Origin: Macrothele yani | Lineage: Eukaryota; Arthropoda; Arachnida; Araneae; Macrothelidae | Assembly (NCBI GenBank): GCA_039090855.1 | Contig: CM077005.1 | Coordinates: 75,016,607-75,080,606 of the forward strand | Direction: 5' to 3' | DNA: 64,000 bases | In this document: piece by piece, positions 12,702 to 24,706 of the stretch | Layout of the letters: every line of letters starts with the position of its first letter | Numbering within the stretch: the stretch's first letter is position 1 | Translations under genes and position numbers: made by a program | The notes under the pieces: model-generated | What the model was told of the DNA's origin: nothing | The model's input: only the letters and a program-made list of their open reading frames with translations | Database searches by the model: none

Positions 12702-13604
12702 TGGATGAAACAGTTTAAAGAAACTGGCAATGTGGAACATCGTGGAGGAGCCGGCAGGCCTAGCGTCAGCGGTGAGACGGTTGACCAAGTTAATGAAAGT
12801 TTCCGACGACGCCCCAGGAAATCCGTTAATAAAGCAAGCAGAGAACTGTGCATTCCGAAATCGACAGTTCACGATATCTTGCACAAGAAATTAAAGTTTC
12901 ATGATTATAAAATTCAAATAGTGCAAAAGATGCATGTAAATGATCACATTCTGCGATACGATTTTGCTGTGGATACGCTGCATCGAGTGGAAAACGACGA
13001 AAACTTTCTGAGTACTGTAATTTTTAGTGATGAATCCACATTTCATGTATCAGGTATTATGAATCGTCACAGCTGTAGGATATGGGGCAGTGAACTGCCT
13101 CATGCTGCTATTTAACTGGAACGTGATTCTCCAAAAGTTAATGTGTGGTGCGCCCTATCAAAAAGAGAAGTGATTGGCCCTTTCTTCTTCGGCAAAAAAA
13201 ACATAAATAGTGACATTTACCTGGATATGCTAGAAAATTTTGCTATATCCCAGATCAAAAGATATGACGTTGTTTTTCAACAAGACGGTGCGTCACCGCA
13301 TTGGTCAACGTTTGTACGTAAGTGCCTAAATAAGCATTTCCCCAACGGATGGATTAGGCATGGTGGTCCAATTCCGTGGCCTCCTCACTATCCAGATCTA
13401 ACTCCATTGGATTATTTCATGTGGGGTTATGTGAAGGACCGCGTCTATCAAACGCCTTGTACTGATTTGCAGGAACTGAAGCAGCCTATTACAGCTGCTA
13501 TTAAGTCCATAATTCCTCAGATGCTTGCCAATACATGGCACGAAATCGAGTATCGCTTGGACGTACTACGAGCAACCAAGGGATCTCACATTGAAATTTA
13601 TTAA
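12633..13604 (+). pseudogene. Mariner-type transposase (third catalytic residue D)
   Basis: Two frames, 12633-13115 and about 13119-13604, are one transposase interrupted by a TAA at 13113-13115. From about 12702 the protein is conventional: KQFKETGNV, RGGAGRPS linker, a second HTH (SVNKASRELCIPKSTVHDIL), then the catalytic motifs FSDESTFHV (D), FQQDGASPHW (D) and PDLTPLDYFMWG (D). This makes it a DDD rather than DDE member. The C-terminus RATKGSHIEIY is intact. The first 23 or so residues come from the inverted duplication and are not authentic transposase. One nonsense codon and the replaced N-terminus make it inactive. Confidence 0.85.
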
Positions 13605-13715
13605 CTTGTGTGGTTACACTGTACATGAGTTAGTACAGTCAGTTTCTTTGTATCTGTTTAATGTTTTGTTTTATATAATTTTGTAATGTGTCCAATAATT
13701 CTCGGACACCCTGTA

Positions 13716-14375
13716 TATAAGCTCACCAAGCATGAACATTAATACATGAAGTTGCAGAAATACGAATTTAAGTATACTGCATTAACTTTCCCTCATATTT
13801 TTTTAATTCCTAAAACTGTTATTGAAAAATATTTTTACCCCATGAGCTGATGCAAAGTAAATATCACATATAGTGTAAGAAATAAAGGGGGTATAAATGT
13901 TTTAAGTTTACAAGACCATCGCTGCTTTTCCTCAGACATCCAAATTGCAGTGCTACCTTCATACTCAATGAATTATAATTTTAACAGCTATCTCTACATA
14001 CAGTATGACTTGAATGAACAAAACAGCACTCAATGTCATCTAATTTTATAACCGAGCACTTTTGATTTTGATCATCCATAAACATGTTCATATGAAGTAA
14101 ATAGACAAGTGAACAATTAATATATCACTCCCTCTAACTGATACATGTAAGTAGTAATGCGTTTCTTAAATTTAATTTTTTCTTTGACTAAAACTTATGT
14201 TTTTTTTTTTTTTCTTTTTCTGAGGAACAAGTTATAACACAATTTTTTTTTAAGTTCTCTTGAAAAATATCAAAAAGAAGAAAATGGCATAGGATAGACA
14301 CTGAAAGATTGAAATGGTGATGAATAAGTTCTGTTTTTCTGTTTGCAATGATTCGATCTTTTACATGAACTAAAA
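13716..14375. other. Non-coding stretch
   Basis: AT-rich with long T and A runs. Nothing recognised. Confidence 0.5.
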
Positions 14376-14387
14376 GTCACCAAATTG

Positions 14388-14617
14388 TTTTTTTTGTTGT
14401 TGTTTTTTTTATTGGAGGTTTAACGACCACCGTGCACAACTCACTGGGCTATAAGCAGTTTCCCGTCCCTAATTTAGGGTCACTGTTTCCAAGGAACGGA
14501 GAGAGCCAGTGCCGTAAGACAAACACAACATCCATGCTTTACTAGGTTTCGAACCCGGACCCCTTTCGGACGAATGATCAGAGGCCATCGCTTAGACCAC
14601 TGCGCCACCGAGGCGGC
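14388..14617 (-). mobile_element. SINE1 (tRNA-derived), minus strand
   Basis: Minus-strand copy beginning (at 14617) with CGCCGCCTCGGTGGCGCAGT, containing a tRNA A box (TGGCGCAGTGGTCTAAG) and B box (GGTTCGAA). Then comes the SINE body through GGGCTATAAGC and GTCGTTAAACCTCCAAT, ending in an A-tail seen as T-run. Candidate 12-bp target duplication GTCACCAAATTG / GTCAGCAAATCG at 14376-14387 and 14618-14629, two mismatches. Confidence 0.85.
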
Positions 14618-14859
14618 GTCAGCAAATCGACTTGACTGCAGTAGGAACAAAATGGTAGAAAGGAAGCTTTTTCTTTTTCTTCTTAAAAACATGTTTTTAT
14701 AAGACAAAAAAAATTTCCAGCTGGAAGATATGTAACTAGATAGTCCATTATTATCGCTTTTAATAAGTGCTCTGGCGCAAGAAGTCTATCCCAGTGTTTA
14801 ACCTTTAACAGAATTTTCCCCAAGCCCTACGCCTAAAGCTTTTTCCTATTGTTACGTTC

Positions 14860-15086
14860 TTTTTTTTTTTTTTTTTTGATTAAATTTTTAAACGACCACC
14901 ATGAGCAAATCAGTGGGCTATAAGCAGTCGCCCGTCCCTAATTTAGGGTCACTGGCTCCAAGGAAGGGAAAGAGCCAGTGCCATAAGACAAACATAACAT
15001 CCATGACTCACCGGGATTCAAACCCAGACCCCTTCCGGACGAATGATCAGAGGCCACAGCTTAGACCACTGCACCACCAGGGTGAC
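14860..15086 (-). mobile_element. SINE1, minus strand, with 12-bp TSD
   Basis: Full-length SINE1 in reverse orientation with an 18-base T run (the A-tail). Flanked by ATTGTTACGTTC (14848-14859) and ATTGTTATGTTC (15087-15098), a 12-bp target duplication with one mismatch. A few substitutions in the tRNA-like head suggest moderate age. Confidence 0.9.
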
Positions 15087-15098
15087 ATTGTTATGTTC

Positions 15099-16267
15099 AC
15101 TATCCGGTACTCATTTGCTCTGCACTGGTTTGTTTTTCGCTATGTATTTCTGTGGGGTGTTGTGGTGTTGTTGGCATTCACACAACGTTTACACTTTATT
15201 TGGTATTTACAACCTGTGATCCTTGAGTATTTACTCAGTTTTTACATTTTTAATAAAATTATATCAAAAACCTGATGTGTAATTCTTGAATGATCATAAT
15301 ATCTTCCTATATAACCGCAACGTGTAAGAAAATAAAAACCATGTATTATTTGAATGGAAGTCAAAGGGACATAATTTCCAGTCTCACCCTACCAGATAAG
15401 AAAAGCTTGCTATGGTCCAGCTGTCTTGTGATGAGCATGTAAACACCACCGGGATGGTTAAAAATATCTTATTGTTATTAAAGAACATGCTGTAGTCTTT
15501 CTGCAAAATCAGTTTCAAAGCATATTACAGAGGACAGTCAGTGTAATTTGAAATAGGCTCTATCTACAGTCACTGCAAGACATGATATGCTATTTTGGAT
15601 TTTGAAGGGCACTTAACTTACAATATGAACTAGTTTTCTTGATATCATGAATATTTAGCAATATTAATTATTACTGCAACACAACCTTTCTGAAATGAAT
15701 TAATCTGCTTTTCGATAAATTCTCGTTGATCAGGTTAAAAATATTTTTTTCTTACTAATAGGAGTGATGCAAAAGAAGTGAGGGAAATTATTACAGAGTG
15801 GTTGAAAAATTTGAAGCCTAAACACTGCTATCTAAAAAGGACGCTAATCTACACATTTAACAGCGTAAAAACGACAGTGTGAGCGAAACAATTTAAATGA
15901 CCTGACAAATGACACATCCATAAGAGCTGGGTGATATTCAAAGTAGTATTCAAATCCCGCAAACACACATCAACACGCCAGCCATGTGAGCCAACCATCC
16001 TCCTCCATCAATGGCGGAACTTCCTGTTTCTCAAGAATAGCGGAAGTGACGAAGAACTCGCTTTACGGAGTAGCTTGTTTAGTTTACCGCTCATTCTGTG
16101 TCTGAACTCTGAATGTAATGCAATGTTTTTTTTTTTTTTTTTTTAGTGGCGGGGAGCGGCTTTTTAAATCATTATTATTTTATGCACGATGTGTTTATCT
16201 TCTATAATTCAGTTACGTACTGCAGAAATAAAGCACAATAAATGTACAACTTGAACCAGTATCTGCT
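15099..16267. other. Non-coding stretch
   Basis: No gene seen. A T18-type homopolymer lies at about 16125-16144. Confidence 0.5.
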
Positions 16268-16477
16268 GCTCCTGTGACGCATGGTCAAAGCGCTGGCTTT
16301 TGACTATTCGTCCGTGAAGGGGTCCGGGTTCGAATCCCGTGAGGCATAATGTGTTTGTCTTACGGCACTGGATCTCTCTTCCATGGAGCCAGTGACCCTA
16401 AATTAGAGACGGGCAACTGCTGATAGCCCATCGAGTTGCTCAAGGTGGTCGTTAACCCTTCAATAAAAAAAAAAAAA
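16268..16477 (+). mobile_element. SINE1, plus strand, moderately diverged
   Basis: Head degraded (ctgtgacgcatggtcaaagc), B box GGTTCGAATCC intact, then TGTTTGTCTTACGGCACTGG, GACGGGCAACTGC and GTGGTCGTTAACCC followed by an A13 tail. No clear target duplication. Confidence 0.8.
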
Positions 16478-17954
16478 TCAAGTGTCTACGAAATTATGCC
16501 GTCAGTTTTCAAACAGATATTTTGAAATTATTTTATGTATAGTAAAAGTATGAAAAAAGCTCTAGCCATAAGATTCATTCTACTTACTTGAAATTGTGGA
16601 AATATCCAGTTGTAGCACGTGCTGTTTGAACAACAGTGGAACCAAAGCCTTCGTGTTGCTCACATGTTGCTCCACAAAAGCTGCTTGCATGTTGCCTCAG
16701 GTGGTAAAGGTTGGAACTTTGTTCCTTTGCTGCTAATCGGATTAGTGAATCCACACCGTGGTTGTTAGAAAAGTGTAGGCTGTTCTACCTACGTCAGCAT
16801 ACAACGGAAACTGTGCCAACGAATTTAGGAATAGAAAAATAGAGACGGTAGCTAAGTGTTGGGCCCATAGCTTGATTTCCGCACGTGCACAGGACCTCAT
16901 ATTTTTTGGGGGTGGGGGGTCAGAACTATCTTGATAATAATATAGATCTTCAGCAAATATTCTTTTAAACGGTTGATTAAAAACTTTAATCGAGCGGAGG
17001 AGGGTATACACAGGATGTGCACAGGACCTTGACTATAGCCTAGGTCGATCCCTGCTTGGGCCTACGTTAAATTGCAAGCCTGCGTGTGTGCTGCCTGGAG
17101 TAGGAAGAACGCAAAACTTGTTCTAGCACCATAGTAGTCTATGCAAAACCCATATTATTATCTCATGCTTAGCTTTCTTAATCGGGGACCGACTTAGACA
17201 GTTTGGGGCACTGGGCAAGAGGCTTTCAGGGGTCCCCCGGCATCCCGTGTGAATCGCTTTGCTGCAAAGCAAGTAATATATAGCTATATCTTAGGGGCCC
17301 TTCAAAGTTCGGGGCCCAGAGCACATGCCCCGAATGACCTCTCGTAAATCAGGCCCTGTTTTTAATGCCTTCATCAGCTGAGCTCTCTCGAAATGAAATT
17401 CTCAAGATTTCGTAAAAAGAACAAATACATAATAAACGAAGTTCATAAAATGGGCACCTGCTTCAATTCATGAAAAATATTACTGACACTTTACAATAGA
17501 AAAAATTACAAAATTTCTTGAAAATATTGTGTTTCAACAGCGATTGGATTATTGATTTTCAAATAATAAGTCTAGGTAGGAATCAATCAACATGTTGTGA
17601 CTATAAACTCACAGTAAACTGGGTAACAATAAATTCTTCTATCAAACGTTCGCTGACAGGCAGGTACACTGAGCGTATGTACGTATAAATGGCATGAAAA
17701 GTCAGTATGTATGCAGCTTGAACCAGTATTATACCTTTCTTTGTTTTGAAAAACAAATCATAAAACTTGGATTATAACTTTTTGAGCACTTTGTATAAAT
17801 ATTCATATCATGGCAAATGTGAGTGCGAGGCAGCGCTGCTGAAATGAAATAATCGATTCGTGCAATTGAGAGAAAAAAATTACTAAAGTAAAAATTCGTA
17901 AAATTCAGATCATGAGTTTTGTGTCTTTCCTCACTGTACAAATAGAACTCAGTA
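16478..17954. other. Non-coding stretch
   Basis: No recognisable gene. Text-like coding signals are absent on both strands. Confidence 0.45.
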
Positions 17955-17992
17955 TCTCGGAATGTGCTGTTCGTATACAGCACATTCCGAGA
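17955..17992. repeat. Perfect 16-bp-arm hairpin
   Basis: TCTCGGAATGTGCTGT, a six-base spacer, then the exact reverse complement ACAGCACATTCCGAGA. Function unknown. Confidence 0.9.
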
Positions 17993-18324
17993 CTTGAAAG
18001 TGTGTAAATAATGGGTTAATGTAATCGTATAAGAAAAACAAACAACGAAAAAAAAAACCGTAAAGTATATGATTTAAAAATATATTAATTGGGGGGGGTA
18101 CGCCCACCTCCCCATTAAAACTCCGTATGGTGGCAAATACGAGTGCTGTAGCCCACGTAATGGTGCGTTTGTTCAACCATCTCATTTGCCGATTTGTTAA
18201 ATTATATTAAGCTATGATTTCATTGTGTTTCAACCAGAACAGAAATTTCTGATATGGGAACGCCCAAGAGATGAAAAATTGCTCAAAACGAAAGCAAATA
18301 TGAGACATAACAGTTCGGAAAACA

Positions 18325-18830
18325 TTTAGAACACATTCGTAATGTGTTCCCAATGCTTTCTAAATGTGTTCCGAATGTGTTCCATTCTCACGCGCAAAGT
18401 GTTCCGAATGTGATTTTTTTTTTATTTTTTTTTTTATTTTGAGGTTTAACGACCACAGTGAGCAACTCAATGGGCTATAAGAAGTCGCCCGTCCCTAATT
18501 TAGGGTCACTGGCTCCAGGGAAGGGAGAGAGCCAGTGCCGTAAGACAAACACAACATCCATGCCTCACCGGGATTCGAACCCGGACCCCTTACGGACGAA
18601 TGATCATAGGCCAGCGCCTTAGACCACTGCGCCACCGGGGCGGCGAATGTGATCTGGAAAATAATATGTTCTAAAAATTAACACTAGAGCACATTGTACA
18701 GGAGAAGAACACATTAGGAACATATTTGGAGCGCATTGGGAACACATTTGTCGTCAGCAGAACACAACCGAAACACATTTGGAACGCATTTATAAAAAAA
18801 GCGTTCCCCACGTGTTCCAAATGTGTGCCG
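18325..18830. repeat. Degenerate GTGTTCCGAATGTG repeat region, both orientations
   Basis: Left half (18325-18414) has repeated GTGTTCC(G/A)AATGTG words. Right half (about 18690-18830) has the inverse words such as AACACATTTGGAAC. The young SINE1 at 18415-18643 separates them. The layout is that of a decayed palindromic satellite or foldback element. Confidence 0.6.
18415..18643 (-). mobile_element. SINE1, minus strand, with 10-bp TSD
   Basis: Near-consensus copy with T-rich tail side at 18415-18446 and intact A and B boxes. Flanked by CGAATGTGAT at 18405-18414 and 18644-18653. Inserted in the GTGTTCC repeat region. Confidence 0.9.
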
Positions 18831-18888
18831 AGCGTTAGCAGTGATAGGGTAGACTACAGTGAGATGGTTATTCCTTTTTGCATGGCTG

Positions 18889-18890
<2 letters not shown>

Positions 18891-18918
<28 letters not shown>
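18891..18918. repeat. (GT)n microsatellite
   Basis: Fourteen uninterrupted GT dinucleotides. Confidence 0.95.
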
Positions 18919-18919
<1 letters not shown>

Positions 18920-19462
18920 GCGTAAGATAAGGTGCAACATAGACGGCAATTTGAACCATATACTACGTAGGATGTGAATCTAATAAATTGCGGTTAACCC
19001 TTACATATACTGTTACACACGTATCAATATATACTGATTTCATTGTCCCGTTCCGCCAATCTTCTTGGCTCCACGGGGACTTATTGAGCACCTTGGATGT
19101 TATTTTGACATGTTGCGACAATTATCCTGCCTTGAGACGCCGGTTCGGACCCTGGCCACCCCAATGGCCTAGAGACCAGCCCGTGGTGACGTGCTGGCAG
19201 GCGACCTAGTATACCTTGTCTGGGTTCCCGCTCTGTCTGGCGGGATAGGTCGTTTCTTACTTTATCGTTGACTGGAAGATTCCTTGCCCTCGAACTTTTT
19301 TTGGGGAATAATTTCCTTTATTTTCTTTTTCAAAACATCTACACACATGTATACACTTGTCCTCATGCTTAGGACTCACAACATCAAGAGATAGCAAAAA
19401 ATTTATTTACAGAATATTTACGTTGGTGGTCTCATCGTCTGCTTGCCTACAGACTTTCGCCC

Positions 19463-22400
19463 TCACTGATCTTCCGAATCGCTTTCGGTGTGCACGTTCA
19501 CCTCCTGCGTTTCGGTCCCCATTTGATTGGGGAAGATCGTATGTTGCTGGAGGGTCAGCCTCTCAACCAAGGCTATTATCCCCCTCCTGTTAACGGAGGA
19601 TTGGATGAGCAGATCCAATCTTCGCGTTCTTTGCACACCTGGGATCAGTGTGTTTCTCCATTCGGCGAAGCCACTGCATTCGAGCACGCAGTGTTCTATG
19701 CTTGCCGCTCTATTTCCACAGGGACAAGTGCAGTTCCTGATGGCAAATCTGCCCAGGTATTCAGGGCTGATGCCATGGCCACTGAGTACCTGATTCAGGA
19801 GCTTGTTTGTTTGTGCACGTTTGGTCGAGACCTTTGGAAACACTCTATGTGTCTTCCGGCCTGTCTCTCCCGTGTCCCATCTGACCTGCCATTCGGTCAT
19901 GGTCTGTCGTGCTAATGCTGCGCGAATACTCCTTCGCGGCGTTCTGCATTGCACGTCAACCGTCTCTTTCAGCGTGGCTGCCCTCGCCAGCTGATCCGCC
20001 CTTTCGTTTCCTGGGTTCCGACATGGCTTCGTACCCAGTGGAAACTGACTGCCCCATCTCCCTCTGCCCTCAAGAGGGTTTTGATCCTCTGAACGATGGG
20101 GTTTCTTCCCCTGAATCTACTCAGAGCCTGCAGTGCTGCCTCACTGTCCGAGTAGAGTTTTATCGTTTCGTCACTACGCCTGGGGAGTGCCCAGGTGAGT
20201 GCCTTCTCGATCGCCAGAAGTTCTGCCTGGAAGACAGAAGCGTTCTGCGATAATTTCACGCATCCTGCAGTGGCTTCGTTCCCATCCGAGAACGCACAGA
20301 AGCCTGCCCCCACTTGTCCCTTCCACTTTGAGCCGTCCGTGAACAGCTCGTGCCCAACTCCCGTGGGTTTCTCCTTGTCCCACGGTGGGCAAATCTCCTC
20401 TGCCGGGTGGATCTGCCAATCCACACTTTCCAGCTCCATGTTGGAGGCTCGATGTGGAACACCGAGTAGGTAGGCGTCCTCGCCTGACCTAAGGCAGTGC
20501 ATTGCTGCCTCCCTCTCCACTACTAGGTCTGCCGGCTCACACCCCGCCAGCACTTGGAGTGCTAGGGTCGACGTTGTGCGAAAACAACCGGTTATCCCTA
20601 GTAGGGCCAACCTTTGGATTTGGTTTATCCCCTTCTTCATTCTGACTGTGGGAGTCCACCATGCTCCACTTGCATACGTCAGAATTCTTTCAATTCTCTC
20701 TGATAGATGGCCTTCTTGGTTTTGCCCGATAACCTCATGCCATTCAATCTGTTAAGAATCACCGTGCACCTTGTTCTAAGGTGCCTCAGGTGTGGCAGCC
20801 CTGATAGACTCTGATCCAGTAACACACCCAAGTACTTCATTTCACGCACCGCTCTGATAGTGCACCCTTGGAATTTGCACTTAGGTGGTGTCTTCATTAC
20901 TCCACTCTTAGCTATTACTAGCAGAGTGGTCTTCTCAGGAGCAAAGCAAAGTTTATTTTCTTTGCTCCAGTTGTCTAGCACATCCAAGGCGCTATGTGAT
21001 TCTCTTTCGATCACGTGTCTCCCTGAGGCGGAGACCACGAGAACGAAATCGTCCGCATAGGCTTGAATTTCCACTGCCGGACCCAGGTCTAGATTCAGAG
21101 CTGCGTCTGCCACTATATTCCACCAAATGGGTCCGGAGTTGGATCCTTGCGGACACCCTCTGTGGTACGAGCGCGAGGTTTGCCCATTCCCCGCTTCGAA
21201 CTCGACCCTTCTATCAGACAGGTAGCTGCTGATCAACGAGAACAAGTTCCTTGGACAGCCAAGTTCTTTTAGTCTGGTTAAAACCATTGGCCACCAGACA
21301 CTGTTGAATGCCCCCCTCACGTCTAGTGAGATGAAGCAGGTGTGGAGCCCCACCGCTTTGTTCCTCTCTGCCCTCTCTCTGAGGCTGCGAATTGCCTGCG
21401 TTGCGCAACGCCCCGGAAGGAAACCAAACTGGTTCCTGTTTAGCTTTCCCTGCTCCATGAGGAAGCTAAGCGCTCTGTTCGTTATGAGCTTGTCCAGCAC
21501 CTTGCTCCACGCTGAGAGGAGACAGATAGGCCTGTAGGCTGCGGGATCATTTTTGTTCTTTTCGGTCTTGTTGAAAAGAACTAGCACCGCTGTTTTCCAC
21601 AAGTCTGGGAAGATTCCCCTCCCGAGGCATTCGTTTAGGAGCGCCACAAAATACCCGGGATTTGCATAGTAGATTTCTCTGACTATGCTGAGGTCGAACC
21701 CGTCCTTGCCTGGTGCTTTGCCAGTGTTAAGACTGGAGAGGGCGTTCTCCACTTCCTCTCTTGTGAAGGGGGTCCTCACCAGTGTCCGGTGGGATCCGAC
21801 ATTTATCCCTTATTTCTTTTTGTCGTGGGGAGTCTCCTTCTCCCTCGTCTCCTTGGAAGTGGTAATCCAAGAGACTCTCTATGGTACTATCAAGAGTCTT
21901 TGATAGGCTACCGTCTGCCCTTTCGACCGCTGCCAGTTTTAGCGGTTCGGTGATGGATCCCCTCGAGATCTTATAGGGGATCCCGAAAGGGTCTGCCGGT
22001 GTTTGGAACTCACACAGTTTTCTCCAGTAAGAGATTTTCGAGAGATTCAATTCTCTCCTATATGCTGAACGAGCCTTTTTGTGCACTTCTGTGCACTCCC
22101 CTGTCTTGCGGTGTAGCTTTCGCTCTTTGCAGAGCTTTCCTACTCCGCCTAGCTCTCGCCCTTAGAGCTTTTAGTTTCTCCGACCACCAGGGGTGGGTAT
22201 CCTTGGCTCCCCTTTTTGTTTCCCCTGCTACTCTCGCATGGCGCTGTGACTTCACTGGTAAGTTCTTCAAAGAGGGAGTTGAGGTCCGATGTTTCTCCGG
22301 CCTCTTCTGCCCTCCTACCCCCAACAGGGTAGTTAGTTTGGCTTTAAAAGCCCACCAGTCGAGGTTCTTCATTAAGAACCTTTTGCGCTTGGGTCGGATG

Positions 22401-23077
22401 GGCTTTTCCGATCCCAAAACGAAAGATAGTGCTAGATGGTCACTGCAGCTTTCATTGTCCAGTACTTGCCAATCCTGGACGAGGCTGCGCTGCGAGACTC
22501 TGACGAGAGTCACGTCGATCAAGAAGAGCCCCTCGCCCCTTGGAAGGTCGGGGTGCTCTCTGGATCGTTCAAGACCCTCAGGTCTGCCGCGTTGGCAAAG
22601 TCCACTAGTAGCTGGCCGCGTTCATCCTCCTCTTGTTGACCCCAGAGAGGACTCTTCGCGTTGAAATCGCCTGCTATTATTATCTCATGACTGGGGAATT
22701 CCCTAATAGAGCCATTAGCTCATTCAGCGTTTCTCTCAAATCGCCTGCTGGAGAACTATATACGTTCACCATTAAGAATTTCTCGACTCCACATTCCACC
22801 CCCAGGGCGACCACGTTCTCGGAGCTTTTAACCTCGAGAACCGCTAGGGACGGGTCTTTCACAACCGTGGCCACTCTGGGGTTTTCCACCCTGAGGTGGT
22901 AGATCCGGTAGGAGTTAGGGAAGCCCACCACTCTTCCCCCTGTCCAAACGGTTCCTGCAGAAGCAGTAGATGAGCTTTTTGCTCAGTGGCTGTCACCAGG
23001 GCCTGTGTTGTTGCTGCCCTTGCATGGTGCAGATTGATTTTCAGCACCTTAACGCCTCTCTTTGGTTTTTTATCCAT
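19463..23077 (-). pseudogene. LINE ORF2: endonuclease, reverse transcriptase, RNase H
   Basis: Starts at ATG 23075-23077, overlapping the end of ORF1. Endonuclease pieces: VLKINLHHARAA and LLLQEPF at the N-terminus, then SDHLALSF near 22430, split by frameshifts near 22935 and between 22680 and 22522. The reverse transcriptase is open from 21779 to 20679 (366 residues) with NTGKAPGKDGF, LDVRGAFNSVWW, the GCPQGSNSGP block and the catalytic YADD at 21048-21059. RNase H (20640-19969) shows LFTDGSKW (D), AELLAIEKAL (E), LYSDSEAAL (D) and HWVRSHVG. The C-terminal part (19954-19463) has a C-P-C...H..L.C zinc motif. At least four frame breaks; active-site residues themselves are preserved. Confidence 0.9.
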
Positions 23078-24237
23078 AGTGAGTGCGTTCTTTTATTAGA
23101 GCCAGTTCTCTGACAAGGCTTGGGCATTCCTTGTCGAGGCTCGAGTGGCCTATATCCACTCGACGCCTAAATTTCTTGTTGTTTGCCAGGCAGTTAGTGC
23201 TGACCGGGCTGTTGCTGCAATCCTGGCGCTTGTGCCCGGTTTCCCCACACCGGGCACACCTATCCTGCTCTTCGGGACACCTTGCCTTAAAGTGCCCGAA
23301 CCCGTTACACCTGTAGCAACGGACCTCCCTCAAGTATTCCCTTACTGAGTGGACGGACCATTCCACCCCGAGCTTGCCTCGCTTTATTACTTTTTTGAAG
23401 GTTAGTGGGTCCGCCTCTACTACCCAGTGGCGTTTCCACCCTTCACCTTCAAAGAGAACTTGAGTTGGAGGCTGCTCTCCTCCAGCTCTGGGTTCTGTTC
23501 TACGAGACATTGCTCGACCTGTTGCCTTGACAGGTTTTCATTAACCCCATAGATTATGAACCTCGGGTTTCTCTTCGCTGGCAACCGCGACCGAAGGTTT
23601 TCCTTGGTCACTTCGTTGCTCTTAAGCTCCGAGTCCAATTTCTCTATGTCTCGGGCGGAGGAGCACTCCACCATCACTCCTCCCCCGTTCACCTTCCTGA
23701 CACTTTTCACTCCAATTTGGAGTTTGGCGGGGCAAATCTGTGTTTGCAGTGCCACCTTGACCTCCTCAGACGTGGAAGAGCCCTTGTCTGATACCGGGTA
23801 CACGAGAAGTATACCGGGTACACGAGAAGTCGTGCTTCTTCCCGGCTGGCTTCTTAGCCACTTTTTGCCTTGGGGCCTTGCTCTCCTTAGTAGGCTGTGC
23901 TCGTACCGCATCGGCGTACGATTTTGGAGCCGCGCTAGCGCTCTCCCTTCTTCTCCTGGAGTCTCCCTTGGGCGAGACTCATTTCTATCACTTGCTTGGT
24001 GCAAGCCTCTTGTAGCGAGTTCGCTACCTTTCTAATCTTGGTCCTGGTGTTAACCAGAACCTTATTAGCTGGATTCTCAATAATCCTCTCCAACTCTTGG
24101 AAGAAGGAGTTGACTGCGCTTGCGAATTCCGACGGAATTGCCAAGCCGCAGTCTGCCTCAACGGGCTCACTTGGACCGGGGGTTTGAGCCCCTGCGTCCT
24201 CTGCCATCTCTCTACTCGGGTTGCTAACCGAGTGCAA
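23070..24237 (-). pseudogene. LINE ORF1, nucleic-acid-binding protein with zinc knuckles
   Basis: Three frames form one ORF1. The N-terminal part (24237-23935) is acidic and helical (FFQELERIIENP). The middle (24004-23420) contains a basic region and LRSRLPAKRNPRFIIYG. The C-terminal part (23510-23070) has two CX2CX4HX4C knuckles, CYRCNGFGHFKARC and CARCGETGHKRQDC, at about 23215-23320. A direct 20-bp tandem duplication (23791-23830) is not a multiple of three and shifts the frame. The last knuckle-containing frame overlaps the ORF2 start by a few bases. Confidence 0.85.
23791..23830. repeat. 20-bp tandem duplication in LINE ORF1
   Basis: ataccgggtacacgagaagt occurs twice in immediate succession (23791-23810 and 23811-23830). 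It adds 20 bp and breaks the ORF1 reading frame. Confidence 0.95.
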
Positions 24238-24706
24238 GCCCTGGGACCTGTGTCCCTGGTCGGTTAGACTTAGTACGTTCGACAGTCAAGTGCTCAGCGG
24301 TACCCTAGGGTTCTTCCGCTGTAACCTGCACTTGACCCTGGTTGAGTGCGGGATTTGGCCTGATCCGTAGATCAGGGGGACCGGCACGACGACGACGTAC
24401 CCGCTCGTGTGTCAGAGTTGCGCACCGTGCTTTGACCGCAGCCCGGACTTTGCCCTTACAAGGACAGTTTTTCTAAGTCCGAACTGACTGCACCAAAACA
24501 CTTTTTTCAAATTAATGAAAAAAATTTTTCTTCCCTTCGTTTTGAAAAACGAAAGAGAAGAAAAAATCAAGTTTTTGAGGGGAGAAAACAACTCCCTTGC
24601 TCTGCTAACAGAGTCTATTGGAACGGCAGTCGATTTGATTCGCAATCAATCACACAGTACTCACTCAACCAGCCTCTGACAACGGCCGGTCACACGTATC
24701 AATATA

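Larger units (their letters stand above)
12311..13713 (+). mobile_element. Mariner-type element with complete TIRs
   Basis: The ends are CAGGGTATCCGATAATTATT and its near-perfect inverse ending GGACACCCTG. Pairing continues inward over TGGACACATTACAAAATTAT. TA dinucleotides flank both ends (12309-12310 and 13714-13715), the standard Tc1/mariner target duplication. The element is 1403 bp and carries one transposase gene with a single in-frame stop plus an abnormal 5' part (see the inverted duplication at 12629-12701). Confidence 0.9.
19032..24690 (-). mobile_element. Complete-length APE-RT-RNaseH LINE with 16-bp TSD
   Basis: The 5659-bp element lies between perfect copies of CACACGTATCAATATA at 19016-19031 and 24691-24706. 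On the minus strand it reads: 5'UTR (24690-24238), ORF1 with zinc knuckles (24237-23070), ORF2 with endonuclease, reverse transcriptase, RNase H and a C-terminal Cys/His motif (23077-19463), and a 3'UTR (19462-19032) without a poly(A) tail. The order and the RNase H domain point to the I/R1 group of LINEs; exact clade not resolved. Both ORFs carry frameshifts although the target duplication is perfect, so either the copy is recent and was dead on arrival or some indels are sequence errors. Confidence 0.9.

Noticed and set aside
12465..12884. 139-aa minus-strand ORF containing a transposase-like NDESTFHV motif
   Set aside because: The motif arises from the 73-bp inverted duplication of the plus-strand transposase; it is not a separate gene.
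19490..20253. Plus-strand ORFs of 88-141 aa in the LINE region
   Set aside because: They are antisense to well-supported RNase H and C-terminal frames of the LINE ORF2.
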